Assembly: GCF_027594865.1 (NCBI RefSeq)
Contig: NZ_CP089391.1
Coordinates: 6,354,501 to 6,418,500, forward strand
DNA length: 64,000 nt
DNA from: Bradyrhizobium xenonodulans
GTDB lineage: Bacteria > Pseudomonadota > Alphaproteobacteria > Rhizobiales > Xanthobacteraceae
Direction of reading: 5' to 3'
Shown: piece by piece, positions 1 to 13,300 of the stretch
Layout of the letters: each line of letters opens with the position of its first letter
Position numbering within the stretch: position 1 is the stretch's first letter
The notes under the pieces: model-generated
Databases searched by the model: none
What the model was told of the DNA's origin: nothing
Seen by the model: only the letters and a program-made list of their open reading frames with translations
Translations under genes and position numbers: made by a program

Positions 1-714
1 TCGGTGCGGGGCGGGCTTTCTCGGGACTTTGTTTGAGCGAGTCTTCTCTCGGTCAAGGCATCGGCGTTCGTTCGGGCGTTGACATCGTTCATTGCATAAA
101 GCTTGCCCGCGGTAAACCAGCGGTTGCGCCAGAAAGGCTGCGAAGCAGGGGTTAGTTAATGCGGCCGGCCAACGAGCCGCCCTCGGGGCATACACCAGTC
201 TCGAAGTCCGGTCTCTCACCCTGCTTAGCTCTGGTGCTGGGCAGCCCAGAGCGCGGCCGCCGCGCGGGTCGCTTAGGCGCGTCCTTCACGAACTCGGCGG
301 AAACCGTTGGGACGATTTTGGTCGCCGATGCTCCCACGCAACTTGAATTTATATTGTAATTTCAATTATATATGAGTTCGCGGCTTTGTTCTGAACGGCG
401 CGCAATTCAGAATAAACCTGCGAACTCGTATGTTAATGGAATTGCTGTACCCTTGGCTGACAATCTGGACATGTTTGAACGAGGTCAGCTTTCCCGCTTC
501 CAACAGAGATCGTTCGCCCGACCTACATCAGATGGGACCACGGTTGCCAGGTTTGGCATTCTCTCGCTGGAAGGAGAGAATCTCTCCTCGCTAAAGCAAG
601 CTGCGCCTGCTTCAACATGCTCTCCAAATGCGTCCGGCGCACGAGCAATCCGCGATAACAGCTTATTGGCGGCCGGCTGATATCGGTTACGAATGAGACT
701 ATCGGCGTGCCACC
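1..714. other. No supported gene
   Basis: The open frames here are short, lack good ribosome-binding sites and match no family I recognise. The far left edge could hold the end of a gene that begins outside the window, but I cannot show that. Confidence 0.4.
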
Positions 715-951
715 CTAAGGTTCAGCTTCCGGGCACAAGAAACGCACGTGAAGGGTCATGCAGTGCTTGGAGCTGTCCAGCTGAACCCTGACTTGGTTTA
801 TGGTCGCGCCATTTCCAACGACGAGCCCGTGCTTGCCGGCAAGCCTCGGCCCAGCTGATGGCGCCACAACTATGCGGCTGCCCTTGCCCAGCCTCCCGGC
901 CACGGGACCCTGCTCGGCTGTGGACCTCGATATGCAACTGCTCAGTGGCAT
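715..951 (-). CDS. Small SH3/KOW-like hypothetical protein
   Basis: A 78-residue protein of unknown function. An ATG at 951 is preceded by GGGAGAT at good spacing. The C-terminal 50 residues (LAGKHGLVV, then V-x-V-x-L-D, then HVRFLCPE) resemble those of the 66-residue protein at 34718-34918 (LAGKVGVVV, V-x-V-L-F-D, HRDYISPE). The pattern suggests a small beta-barrel fold. It lies downstream of the giant adhesin gene on the same strand, but 385 bases away, so an operon is unlikely. The resemblance is the main argument that it is a real gene. Confidence 0.45.
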   Translation of the reverse strand: MPLSSCISRSTAEQGPVAGRLGKGSRIVVAPSAGPRLAGKHGLVVGNGATINQVRVQLDSSKHCMTLHVRFLCPEAEP

Positions 952-1336
952 GATCTCCCAACCTCTTCGATCACTCTCCTAGATGCTTGGGTCTCCGGCA
1001 TCTCACAGTCTGGCCGGCGGGCGCTGATCCGGAGTTGATTCAGATCTTCTTTCGAACGTAAAGCTACGCCGCCCTTTTCACAGCAAGCGAAAAACACGTT
1101 CGTGCTCGATTGTTCTGTTTGGATGCCGTTCATATCAAACAGGGAACTTGTATGAATCGCCGTTCTAGATTTGGAGCTTCTGAAGAGGGTTGTCCATCTG
1201 TTTTAGAATCGTACAGCACACAACTGGATAATCCTCGCGTTCACCAGATCGGGGCGTAGCAACTCGATGAGAGTGGTCGCGCCACGGATAGGTCCGACTC
1301 AGCACAAAGAGCCAGCCACAATCGATGCGTCCAAAT
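952..1336. other. Gap downstream of the giant gene
   Basis: Two short minus-strand frames (about 942-1133 and 1165-1371) exist, without convincing ribosome-binding sites or family resemblance. I see no clear hairpin terminator for the giant gene. Confidence 0.35.
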
Positions 1337-4300
1337 CTAGGTAGCAAAGAGATAATCGCTGCTATGAACACCAGCGGACGTAGCGATGCCCTTCAGCGTA
1401 ATTAGTTCGTTGTGACCGTCCAATCCGGAGTGGATTTGCCAAATAGAATCAGCACCTGCGGCGCTGAAGAAGGTAAATGTCGCACCTTGCGCTGCCGTAC
1501 CGAAACCCTCAAAATCGATAGAGTCTCCAGCTGCGGCGCCATTGCCGGCAAAGTCAGAGATTGTGGCACCATTGGCAAGAGCTGCTTTGAACTTAAATTG
1601 GTCGTTGCCCTCTCCCCCGATAAGGGTGTTCGCTCCTCCATTTGCAACGAGGATATCGTCGCCGCCGCGGCCGTCCAATATTACACTTCCCGATTTGCCG
1701 CTAATCTGATCGCCAAAATCTGAGCCGCGCACTGCAGCAACTCCTGTGAACGTGTCAGTCCCGACGTGTGCGAGGTCACCACTTGCAAGGCTCGTGGAAG
1801 TTCCAGTGCTGAGGTCTACGTTGACGCCGCCGGCAGCGTGATAGAACGCGATACGAGTGTTGCCGTTTCCCGTGATGGTGTCGTTGCCTGCCTCCCCCTC
1901 AAACTCGTTTAGCGTGCCATTGCTGCCGGCGTTCACGCTTGAACCGCTGAAGCCCGTTGCAGTAAAAGTGTCAGCGAAATTGGTCCCCCGGATGGATTCG
2001 ATCGATTTCAATGTATCGCTGCCTACCGAGGCATCGCCAGACACCGTGCCCGCTGCAAGATCGACTACAACTCCTCCTGTTGTTGCATCATCAGATGATG
2101 CCGAATACATGGCACGATCAAATCCGCCCCGTCCGTCAATTGCGTCGTTGCCGGCGCCGCCGATAAATTCCTCTGCACCGGTGGCATTGTTGCTACCAAA
2201 TAGCGTGTCGTTGAAATTTGAACCCCGTATGGAGTTTACTCCACCCGTGAAAGTATCGAAGCCGACGCCTGCAACATCACCTGCGGCGACGCCTTGTCCC
2301 GTTCCGGCAGTCAGATCAACAGTGACTGCGGCGAGTGCGTGCGAGTAATCAACCCGGGTGTTCCCGTTTCCTGTAACGGTGTCGTTGCCCGCCATGCCTT
2401 CGAAGGTATTGAAGGTATCGTACGAACCTGCGTTTGTGCTGCTGCCATTGAAGCCGGTGGCATCAAACGTGTCGGCAAACCTGGTGCCTCGAACGAGCTC
2501 GACGCCCTGCAATATGTCACTACCCACCGAGCTATCGCCCACAACAGTTCCGGCTGCAAGATCAACAATAATTGCCGCGGAAATGCTGCTGTCGTTATAG
2601 TTTGCGAGGTCGTAGCCGCCACGACCATTTATTGTGTCGTTACCACCGCCTCCGAAATAGACGTCCGTGACGGTCGCATTGTTTGTCCCAGAAATCACAT
2701 CGTCGAAGTTGGATCCGACGACAGAGTTGACGCCGCCCGTAATGGTGTCCGTTCCAACCGAGCCGTTGCCAATCGCAGTACCTGCGATCAGGTCGATCGT
2801 CACGCTGGAGGTGGCATTGCTATACTGAACCTGGGTCGAGCCGTTGCCGGTGATGGTATCGTTGCCGCCATTGCCCTGGAACGAATTGAAGCCGGCATTG
2901 AAACCGCTTGCGTTATAGCTATCGGCAGAGTTGCTGCCGATCGCGCTGTTGACGCCGCCGGTGAAGGTGTCGTGCCCCGTCGAGACATCGCCCGATGCCG
3001 AACCGGTGCCGCCAGCTCCGATCGTGACGTTCACCGGGCCGGTAGCGTTGCTGTAAAGCACGCGCGTGTTGCCGTTGCCGGTGATGCTGTCGTCGCCGCC
3101 AAGACCCTCGAACTGGTTGAAGTTGCCGTTGCTGGTCGAGACGTTCAGCGCGCCCGCCAGGCCATAGCCGGTGGCATCATAGGTATCGACATAGCCGGTG
3201 CCCTGAACCGCCTCGATGTTGCGCAGCGTATCGGTGCCGCTCGAGGCATCGCCCGTCACGGTGCCAGCCGCCATGTTGACGGCAACCCCGCCCGTCACCG
3301 TGTTCAGGTTGTTGTAATTTGCCGTATCGAACCCGCCACGGCCGTCGATGTAGTCGTCTCCCCCCAGGGCCGTGAACGTATTGTTGTAACTGCTGCCCAG
3401 CAGCGTGTCGGCGAAGACCGAGGCTTGAACGGCGTTGACACCGGTGAAGGTATCGGTGCCCTCGGTCGCGCCCGTGGCGCTGCCGGCCACCGTGACGGCC
3501 GTGCCGGCGGTGATCTGAAGGTCAACCGTAATGGCGGCCTGCGCGATCGAGTAATTAAGGCGCGTGTTGCCGTTGCCGATGATGGTGTCGTTGCCGCCGG
3601 CGCCTGCGAAGTCGTTGAAGGTGCCGTTGGTCGAAGAGGCGTTCAGGGCGCCGGCAAGGCCGTAGCCGGTCGCGTCGAAGGCGTCGTCGAAGTTGGTGCC
3701 CCGCACCGCCTCCACGTCGCGGAGCGTGTCGGTCCCCACAGTGCCGTCACCCGACACCGTGCCCGCCGCAAGCTGAACCGTGATGCCCGTAGCCGTCGCA
3801 GGATCGTTGTTGTAGGTGACGATGTCGTAACCGCCACGGCCATCGATATAGTCGTTGCCTCCCCGGCCTTCGAAGACCTCGTAGGTGAAATTGACGTTGT
3901 TGCTGCCGTAAAGCGTGTCGTTGTAGGCCGACCCATACACGCCCTGCAAGGCGTTGGTGAACGTGTCGTGGCCGACATTGGCCACATCGCCGGCCGCCGT
4001 GCCCTGTCCTGTGCGGGCGGCAAGATCGACCGTCACCGCAGCCGAGGCGCTGAGATACTCAACCCGCGTCAACGATTGACCCAGATCGTTGATGCGCCCG
4101 GTGATCACGTCGTCGCCGCCCCGGCCCTCGAAAGCGCTTTGGCCCAAGGCCACACCGGGCTGCGTGCTCGATCCCGTAAAGCCGGTCGCATCGAATGTGT
4201 CGGCAAAATCGCCGCCCATGGCCGCTTCAATGCTGATGAGCGTATCGCTGCCGACCCCTGCCCCGGAGCCAATTCCAGCCGCAAGGTTCACGGTGACCGG

Positions 4301-7300
4301 GCCGGCCGCATCTGAATAAACCGCGCGATCAAACCCGTTGCCACCGTCCAGCGTGTCGTTGCCCCCAAGACCCTGCAGCCGATCATTCCCGCCAAGGCCG
4401 AAGATGCCGTCGGCTTGACTGGTGCCGACCAGCACGTCATTGGCGGATGTGCCGGTGATGCTGTTGTTGAAGATGAAGTCGCTGGCAACCAGGCTTCCGA
4501 CAGTGACATTGGCCAGCGTGATAGTATTGCCGCTGCCAAAATCGATCAGCGTATCGGACGCCTGCTGCGTCGCACGGGCCTGGATGTCGGCGAGGGTGAA
4601 GATCCCCGTCACCCCGGTCAGGTCGATCCGGTCGCCCTCGCTGCGATCGAAGTCGCCGATATAGTCGGCGCCGCCACCGTTGGCGTAGACAAACGTGTCC
4701 GCACCTGACCCTCCGGCCAAATAGTCGTTGCCGTCTGCGCCAGCCAGCGTGTCATTGCCGCCGTTGCCGAACAGGGAGTCGTTGACCAGGCTGCCGGTGA
4801 TGATGTCGGCGAAGTTCGATCCCTCCACGCTACTGACGCCGCCGGTGATCGTGTCGGTTCCGACCGAAGCGTTGCCCGAGGCAATACCCGTAGTCAGGTT
4901 GACGTTCACGCCGGCGGTGGCGCCAAAATACTCGATCTGGGTCGAGCCATTGCCGGTAATGGTATCGTTACCACCATTGCCATGGAATGAATTGAACTGT
5001 CCGGCGTTGAACGCCGATGCGTTATAGGTATCGTCGAAATTGCTACCGAGCGCGCTGTTCACTCCGGTGAAGCTGTCGGTGCCAACCGAGCTGTTCCCCG
5101 AGGCAGACCCGGTGCCGCCCGCCCCGATCGTGATCGTCACGCTCGAGGTGGCGCTGTTGTACTGCACCTGCGTTGAGCCGTTGCCGGTGATGGTGTCGTT
5201 GCCAGCATTACCCTGGAACGAATTGTACAACCCGATGCCGTAACCGGACGCATTGTAAGTATCGTTCGAGTTGCCACCGAGCGCGCTGTTCACGCCGCTG
5301 ACGAAGGTATCTGATCCGACCGAGCTGTCACCGGATGCAGAACCTGCGCCGCCGGCGGTGATCGTGATCGTCACGCTCGAGGTGGCGTTGTTGTACTGTG
5401 CCTGGGTTGATCCGTTGCCGGTGATGGTGTCGTTGCCACCATTGCCCTGGAACGAATTGTACAACCCGGTGCCGTAACCGGAGGCATTGTAAGTATCGGT
5501 CAGGTTGCCGCCGGCGGCGCTGTTGACGCCGCTGACGAAGGTATCGGATCCGACGGAGCCGTCGCCGGATGCAGAACCTGCTCCGCCCGCCCCGATCGTG
5601 ATCGTCACGCCGGAGGTGGCATTGCTATACTGAACCTGGGTCGAGCCGTTGCCGGTGATGGTATCGTTGCCGCCATTGCCCTGGAACGAATTGAAGCCGG
5701 CATTGAAACCGCTTGCGTTATAGCTATCGGCAGAGTTGCTGCCGATCACGCTGTTGACGCCGCCGGTGAAGGTGTCGTGCCCCGTCGAGACATCGCCCGA
5801 TGCCGAACCGGTGCCGCCAGCTCCGATCGTGACGTTCACCGGGCCGGTAGCGTTGCTGTAAAGCACGCGCGTGTTGCCGTTGCCGGTGATGCTGTCGTCG
5901 CCGCCAAGACCCTCGAACTGGTTGAAGTTGCCGTTGCTGGTCGAGACGTTCAGCGCGCCCGCCAGGCCATAGCCGGTGGCATCATAGGTATCGACATAGC
6001 CGGTGCCCTGAACCGCCTCGATGTTGCGCAGCGTATCGGTGCCGCTCGAGGCATCGCCCGTCACGGTGCCAGCCGCCATGTTGACGGCAACCCCGCCCGT
6101 CACCGTGTTCAGGTTGTTGTAATTTGCCGTATCGAACCCGCCACGGCCGTCGATGTAGTCGTCTCCCCCCAGGGCCGTGAACGTATTGTTGTAACTGCTG
6201 CCCAGCAGCGTGTCGGCGAAGACCGAGGCTTGAACGGCGTTGACACCGGTGAAGGTATCGGTGCCCTCGGTCGCGCCCGTGGCGCTGCCGGCCACCGTGA
6301 CGGCCGTGCCGGCGGTGATCTGAAGGTCAACCGTAATGGCGGCCTGCGCGATCGAGTAATTAAGGCGCGTGTTGCCGTTGCCGATGATGGTGTCGTTGCC
6401 GCCGGCGCCTGCGAAGTCGTTGAAGGTGCCGTTGGTCGAAGAGGCGTTCAGGGCGCCGGCAAGGCCGTAGCCGGTCGCGTCGAAGGCGTCGTCGAAGTTG
6501 GTGCCCCGCACCGCCTCCACGTCGCGGAGCGTGTCGGTCCCCACAGTGCCGTCACCCGACACCGTGCCCGCCGCAAGCTGAACCGTGATGCCCGTAGCCG
6601 TCGCAGGATCGTTGTTGTAGGTGACGATGTCGTAACCGCCACGGCCATCGATATAGTCGTTGCCTCCCCGGCCTTCGAAGACCTCGTAGGTGAAATTGAC
6701 GTTGTTGCTGCCGTAAAGCGTGTCGTTGTAGGCCGACCCATACACGCCCTGCAAGGCGTTGGTGAACGTGTCGTGGCCGACATTGGCCACATCGCCGGCC
6801 GCCGTGCCCTGCCCTGTGCGGGCGGCAAGATCGACCGTCACCGCAGCCGAGGCGCTGAGATACTCAACCCGCGTCAACGATTGACCCAGATCGTTGATGC
6901 GCCCGGTGATCACGTCGTCGCCGCCCCGGCCCTCGAAAGCGCTTTGGCCCAAGGCCACACCGGGCTGCGTGCTCGATCCCGTAAAGCCGGTCGCATCGAA
7001 TGTGTCGGCAAAATCGCCGCCCATGGCCGCTTCAATGCTGATGAGCGTATCGCTGCCGACCCCTGCCCCGGAGCCAGTTCCAGCCGCAAGGTTCACGGTG
7101 ACCGGGCCGGCCGCATCTGAATAAACCGCGCGATCAAACCCGTTGCCACCGTCCAGCGTGTCGTTGCCCCCAAGACCCTGCAGCCGATCATTCCCGCCAA
7201 GGCCATTCAAAGTATCGGCCTCGGGTGTACCTACGAGCACGTTCGCGCCAGCGTCACCATTTAATGTGACGCCGGCGACATCGGTAACAAACACCGTCAG

Positions 7301-10300
7301 CGTTTTGTCGAAGGTGTTACCGGCTGAGTCCGTCACCCGCGCCGTAATCTGATGCGATTGAGCAGTCTCGTAGTCGAGGCTGCCCACTACCACTAGATTG
7401 CCACTAGTGATCGCAAACCGACCAGCAGCATCGTCAAGAAGCGTAAAACTCGCAGTTCCGGTGGCACCTAAATCGACATCCGAAAACGATCCGACCACCG
7501 TGCCAACCGCGCTATTCTCGGCAACACTGGCGTTAGACAAAGTAATATCGGTGGGCGATACGCTATCAATGCCCACGTGGAACGCCGTGGAAGCCACACC
7601 CTGGTTGCCGGCGGCATCCGTCGCCTTGGCCGTCAGCGTATGGCTGCCCTCGCCCAGCGCCGAGGTCGTGATCGAGTAGCTGCCGCCGGTGGCGACTGCG
7701 CTTCCCAGTACCGTCGTGCCGTCCGTGTCGTAGATCGTCACCGTGCTGCCGGCTTCCGCCGTGCCGGCAATCGTCAGCGTGGTGTCGTTCGAGGAGCCGT
7801 TATCGGCAACCGTCCCCGTCACCGGCGTTACATCGTCCGTCACCGTACTGATCACCGGCGCGGACGGAGCTGTAGTGTCTAGCGTAAAGGTCAGCGACGC
7901 GCTGCCTGTATTGTTAAACGTGTCCGTTTGGCTCGCCACGATGGTGTGCAGTCCATCACCGAGACCGCTCGGTGTGAACGACCAGTTCCCGCTCCCATCC
8001 GCCAGAGTGGTGGTTGTGACCAAGGTCCCATCAATGGTGAAGTGCACCGTCGTGTTAGCCAGGCCCGTGCCGCTCAGCGCAGGGTTCGAGGTGATCTGGT
8101 CGAGCGCCGAAGAGCCGGTATCGGAGGTCAGATGCTCCGTCACTGCCGGGCCGGTCGTGCTCAGCGTGTAGACAACGGCGTTGCTGGTCGTCGTGTTGCC
8201 GGCAAGATCGCTCACCTTGGCCGTCAGCGAGTTGCTGCCATTTGCGAGCGTGACCTGGGCGCTCCAGCTGCCGTCACCCTGAACGATGGCCGTCCTGATA
8301 GCCGTGCTGCCGTCATAAACAGTCACTGTGGCGCCGGCATCGGCGACGTCGACCATACCGGTAATAGTCTGGTTCGCCTGATTGGTCGGGCCCCCAACAT
8401 TGGAGATCGTGATAGTCGGCGCCGTGGCATCGATCGTCACCGCCTGACTGGCGGTGGTGCCGACGTTGCCGGCGCTGTCGATGATCCGGGTCACATCGGC
8501 CCAGGTCGCGCCGCCATTGCTGGAGACCTGGATCTTCTCGTCGGACGCCAGCGCCTCGTTGGTGCCCGAGACCGTCAATGTCGTGTCGTTAGTGATGAAG
8601 TCGCCGGCGGTGCCGGTGTCCTGATTGATCGCCGTGATCGCCACGGCCTCCGACGGCGCCGTGGTATCAATCGTCACCGCCTGGCTGGCGGTGGTGCCGA
8701 TATTGCCGGCGCTGTCGATGATCCGGGTCTGGTAGGTGAAGCTGCTGGCATGCGGCGCCGGGTCGAGATAGCTCCAGCTTGTCGCCGTCGACTGCGTGAC
8801 GTCGGCCCAGGTGGCTCCGTTGTCACTGGAGACCTGGATCTTCTCACCCGAGGCCAGCGCCCCGTTGGTGCCCGAGACCGTCAGCGTGGTATCGCTGGTG
8901 ATGAAGTCGCCGGCTGTGCCGGTGTCCTGGTTGATCGCCGTGATCGCCACGGCCTCCGACGGCGCCGTGGTGTCGATCGTCACCGCCTGGCTGGCGGTGG
9001 TGCCGACGTTGCCGGCGCTGTCGATGATCCGGGTCTGGTAGGTGAAGCTGCTGGCATGCGGCGCCGGGTCGAGATAGCTCCAGCTTGTCGCCGTCGACTG
9101 CGTGACGTCGGCCCAGGTGGCTCCGTTGTCACTGGAGACCTGGATCTTCTCACCCGAGGCCAGCGCCCCGTTGGTGCCCGAGACCGTCAGCGTGGTATCG
9201 CTGGTGATGAAGTCGCCGGCTGTGCCGGTGTCCTGGTTGATCGCCGTGATCGCCACGGCCTCCGACGGCGCCGTGGTGTCGATCGTCACCGCCTGGCTGG
9301 CGGTGGTGCCGACGTTGCCGGCGCTGTCGATGATCCGGGTCTGGTAGGTGAAGCTGCTGGCATGCGGCTCCGGGTCGAGATAGCTCCAGCTCGTCGCCGT
9401 CGACTGCGTGACGTCGGCCCAGGTCGTGCCGCCATCGCTGGAGAGCTGGATCTTCTCGCCGGCGCCGAGCGCGCCGTTGCTGCCCGACACCGTCAACGTG
9501 GTGTCGCTGGTGACGAAGTCGCCGGCGGTGCCAGTGTCCTGGGTGATAGCGGTGATCGCCACCGCCTCCGACGACGCTGTGGTATCGATCGTCACCACCT
9601 GGCTGGCGGTGGTGCCGATGTTGCCGGCGGTGTCGACGATCCGGACCTGGTAGGTGAAGCTCGCAGCATGCGTTGCCGGGTCGACATAGCTCCAGCTCGT
9701 CGCTGTCGCCTGGGTCACATCAACCCAGCTCGTGCCGCCATCGCTGGAGAGCTGGATCTTCTCGCCGGCGCCGAGCGCGCCGTTGCTGCCCGACACCGTC
9801 AGCGTGGCGTCGCTGGTGACGAAGTCGCCGGCGGTGCCGGTGTCCTGATTGATGGCGGTGATCGCCATCGCCGCGGTCGGTGCCGTGGTGTCGATCGTCA
9901 CCGCCTGGCTGGCGGTGGTGCCGATGTTGCCGGCGGTGTCGACGATCCGGACCTGGTAGGTGAAGCTTGAAGGATGGGCTGTACCGTCAACCAGGCTCCA
10001 GCTCGTTGTCGTGTTCTGAACGACATCAACCCAGCTCGTGCCGCTATCGCTGGAGAGCTGGATCTTCTCGCCGGCGCCGAGCGCGCCGTTGCTGCCCGAC
10101 ACCGTCAGCGTGGCGTCGCTGGTGACGAAGTCGCCGGCGGTGCCGGTGTCCTGGGTGATGGCGGTGATCGCCATCGCCGCGGTCGGTGCCGTGTTGTCGA
10201 TCGTCACCGCCTGGCTGGCGGTGGTGCCGATGTTGCCGGCGGTGTCGACGATCCGGACCTGGTAGGTGAAGCTTGAAGGATGGGCGATACCGTCAACCAG

Positions 10301-13300
10301 GCTCCAGCTCGTTGTCGTGTTCTGAACGACATCAACCCAGGTGGCGCCGCCATTGCTGGAGAGCTGGATCTTCTCGCCGGCGCCGAGCGCGCCGTTGCTG
10401 CCCGACACCGTCAACGTGGTGTCGCTGGTGACGAAGTCACCGGCGGTGCCAGTGTCCTGGGTGATAGCGGTGATCGCAACCGCCGCCGTCGGCGCCGTGG
10501 TGTCGACGACGACAGCCTGACTCGTCGAATTGATCGTAACGTTCCCGGAGTCTATGACCCGCGCCTGGTACGTAAAATTCGTGGCGTGCGAGATCGGATC
10601 CGCCAAACTCCATGTCGTCGCACTCGTCTGCACGACATCAAACCAGATCCCGCCGTTGTCGCTACTAATCTGGATCCTTTCGCCGGCAAAAAGCGTCCCA
10701 TTCGTTCCAGAAACGGTCAAATTTCCGCTGTTGGTGATGAAATCTCCATTCACTCCACTGTCCGGGGCGATCGAGACAATCGCCAGCGGCAATGCAATGT
10801 CCAGGCTGGCAGTCGAAGCCGCACTCTTGATCGAGTCTGTGACTCCGTAGTCGAACATGACGCGGCCACTGAATCCGGGGTCCGGGGTATAGCTCCACGT
10901 CTGACCGTCAACCTGAGACAGACTTCCGCTACCGCTTCGAAGCGATAGTGACGAGATCGACAGGGAAGGACCATCAACGTCGACAACCCCAGCAAGCAAT
11001 GCACTGGATGTAATCGTATACGACGCGTCCTGCTGACCATCTTGCAACGTGACCGGTTTCGCGACCGGCGCGAAATCAGCAACATTGATGCTGGGCTGGA
11101 TGCCGTTATGTACCGTTACGAAGACAGGAATTGTGACTGAGCCATCATCGGCCGAGAGCGTTATGACGAACTTTTGCGTTGCGTCTTGTCCATAAGACAG
11201 CGGGGCGACGCCGCTATTTTCGTCGAAGTCGCTTTTTGGTTCGGTGAAAGTCCAACGAATGTTCCCAAGCTGATCAATTTCTGCCTTGAAATGCGGGGTT
11301 GCGACTCCAAATTGATCGGCGGCAGCTATTTTGACTCCTGTGTAGTCACCCGTGACGGCTATCGAGCCCTTCGCGGTCAGAATCTCGGGAGAATTCGCGG
11401 TCTCGGTAATGACCGCGCTATGCCCCGATGTGGGATCCGCGAAGAATATATGGCTGCTGCTGCCGAATGCGACGTATTGACCGCCCGCACTGATGGCGAC
11501 GCCGCCGGCAGAAGACAGGCCACTTCCTTCCGATACAAGCCTATACGCGGGTGCCGCCGGATGCGTGACATCCACGATGTAGACGTCAGCGATTGCATTG
11601 TCATCCTCGGCAGTCAGCGCCGCATCGCTCGTGAAGACTATGAAATGACCGTCGGGACTGAGAACGGGGCTGTAGCTGCTGGAAGCCCCGGCGGTCTGAA
11701 AGACGACAGCACCGACATTTAGATCGTACAGATAGATTTGCGAATGACCCGTGGCATCCGTGCTCTGATAGGCAATCAGGTGGCCATCGGCACTGACCGT
11801 GGGTGCCGTCGCCCCAGCGCCAACAGACGTATCACCAATATGAGTGAATTGCCCGGACGAAAAATCGAACGAGAACAGGTGCCCTGCACCGCCGGCAGCG
11901 CCGGAATCTGAATTCCAGAAGACAACGACATGGCCGTCGGCGCTAATGGCCGGCGTCCACAGGGCGCCGGAGCTGCCCACGGCGGCGGGCGTAATCGTCC
12001 CTTTCAGATTGCCTTGTAAGCCGTAGATCGCGATGCTGCCATCGGCGCTGTGGGCCAGAATCGTGCTGCCGTCGCCGTTGGTTGCCGGGGCGTCGCCTGG
12101 GGCGAGTTCTGTCTGAACACGATAGTGAATGGAATCGGACGAATCTGTTCCATAGACAAAGATGTAGCTGCCATTGCCGTTGGACCCCTGGTAGAGGATG
12201 TAACGGCCATCGGAGCTGATCGTCGGCAAACCGTAGGTCCAACCGCCCACGGGCGAGGCGATCGTCGTCGTGGTATTTGCTGCGCGATCGTAGAAGTAGA
12301 TCGCACCGTCGGGATCATAGACCACGTCACCACTGGCGCTCATGACGGGGCCCTTATGGTCTCCCGGTCCGGAAGTGATGGCGGTCACGTGACCCGGGGT
12401 CACCACGAAGGGAAGCGAGGTCAACTTTACTGGGATCGGGGGCTCGCCGGCAGCATCGAGCGATGTTGATGTTGACACAGGCGCACCCGCAGCCGGACTC
12501 GCATTTATCGTGACCGAGATCGTCGGCGGCGTTTCCGTGCTCGTGGTCTGAGGCGTTGCTGCCGGAGGGTGATACTCCGTTCCGGGCGGATTGAGCGGCG
12601 CGCTGCTGGCGAACCTTGTGACCTCTTTTGGATTGGCGTCATTACCGTTCTGACGATCGCTGTTGTCCGTGTGCTGAGGCAGATTCGGAAATATCTGCTT
12701 GGCCGCATCGTAAGTGCTCAGCACCTGCTGAAATACGTTGAACTCCCGTGCCACCTGGTCCGCTGTCTTGTCGATCTGCTGGGCGAGCACATCGAAGGTT
12801 GCGGTGGGAGTGAGCGTTAGCGACGCGCCGTTGCTCGTCACAGTGCCGATGAGCACGCCCGCGTTGTTGAAGACCTGGACCGCGTGCAGGGCACCGTCGC
12901 GTTGATCAACAACGGAGATCGATACTGTTCCATCAGTCGAAGAAATCTCGAGATTGACCGCGGTCCCGCGGATACCGATCGAGGCAACGGGTGTTGCAAT
13001 CCGCATGTCACCCGTCTTGGCCACTTGACCCGCAACGAAGCTCGCCGCGCCTTGCACCAGAGTCAGAAAAGCGCTGTTGGACGTGCTGTTTGGGTCAAAC
13101 GTGAGATCGCCAAGCAGGAAACGAGAATTGGCAGACAGATTGAAGGTCGACCCGTCATCGAGCACCAGGCCGATCGTCGAGCTGCTGCCCGTTTGGACAA
13201 CGTCGCTTTGATAGACGACGTCGCCGACGTTCGCGACGATCGTGACGCCGTTGCGAACGATGCTCGCGCTGCCGGTCATCTTAATGATGTGACCGACCAC

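Noticed and set aside
2294..9970. Very long plus-strand open frames of 673, 447 and 680 codons (2294-4315, 5777-7120, 7928-9970)
   Set aside because: They are antisense shadows of the repetitive, high-GC adhesin gene. Their products are low-complexity Arg/Ala/Val/Asp repeats that mirror its duplications.
8430..10790. Regular tandem repeats that could suggest a CRISPR or satellite array
   Set aside because: The 306-bp unit is a whole number of codons and encodes Ig-like domains in the long open frame.
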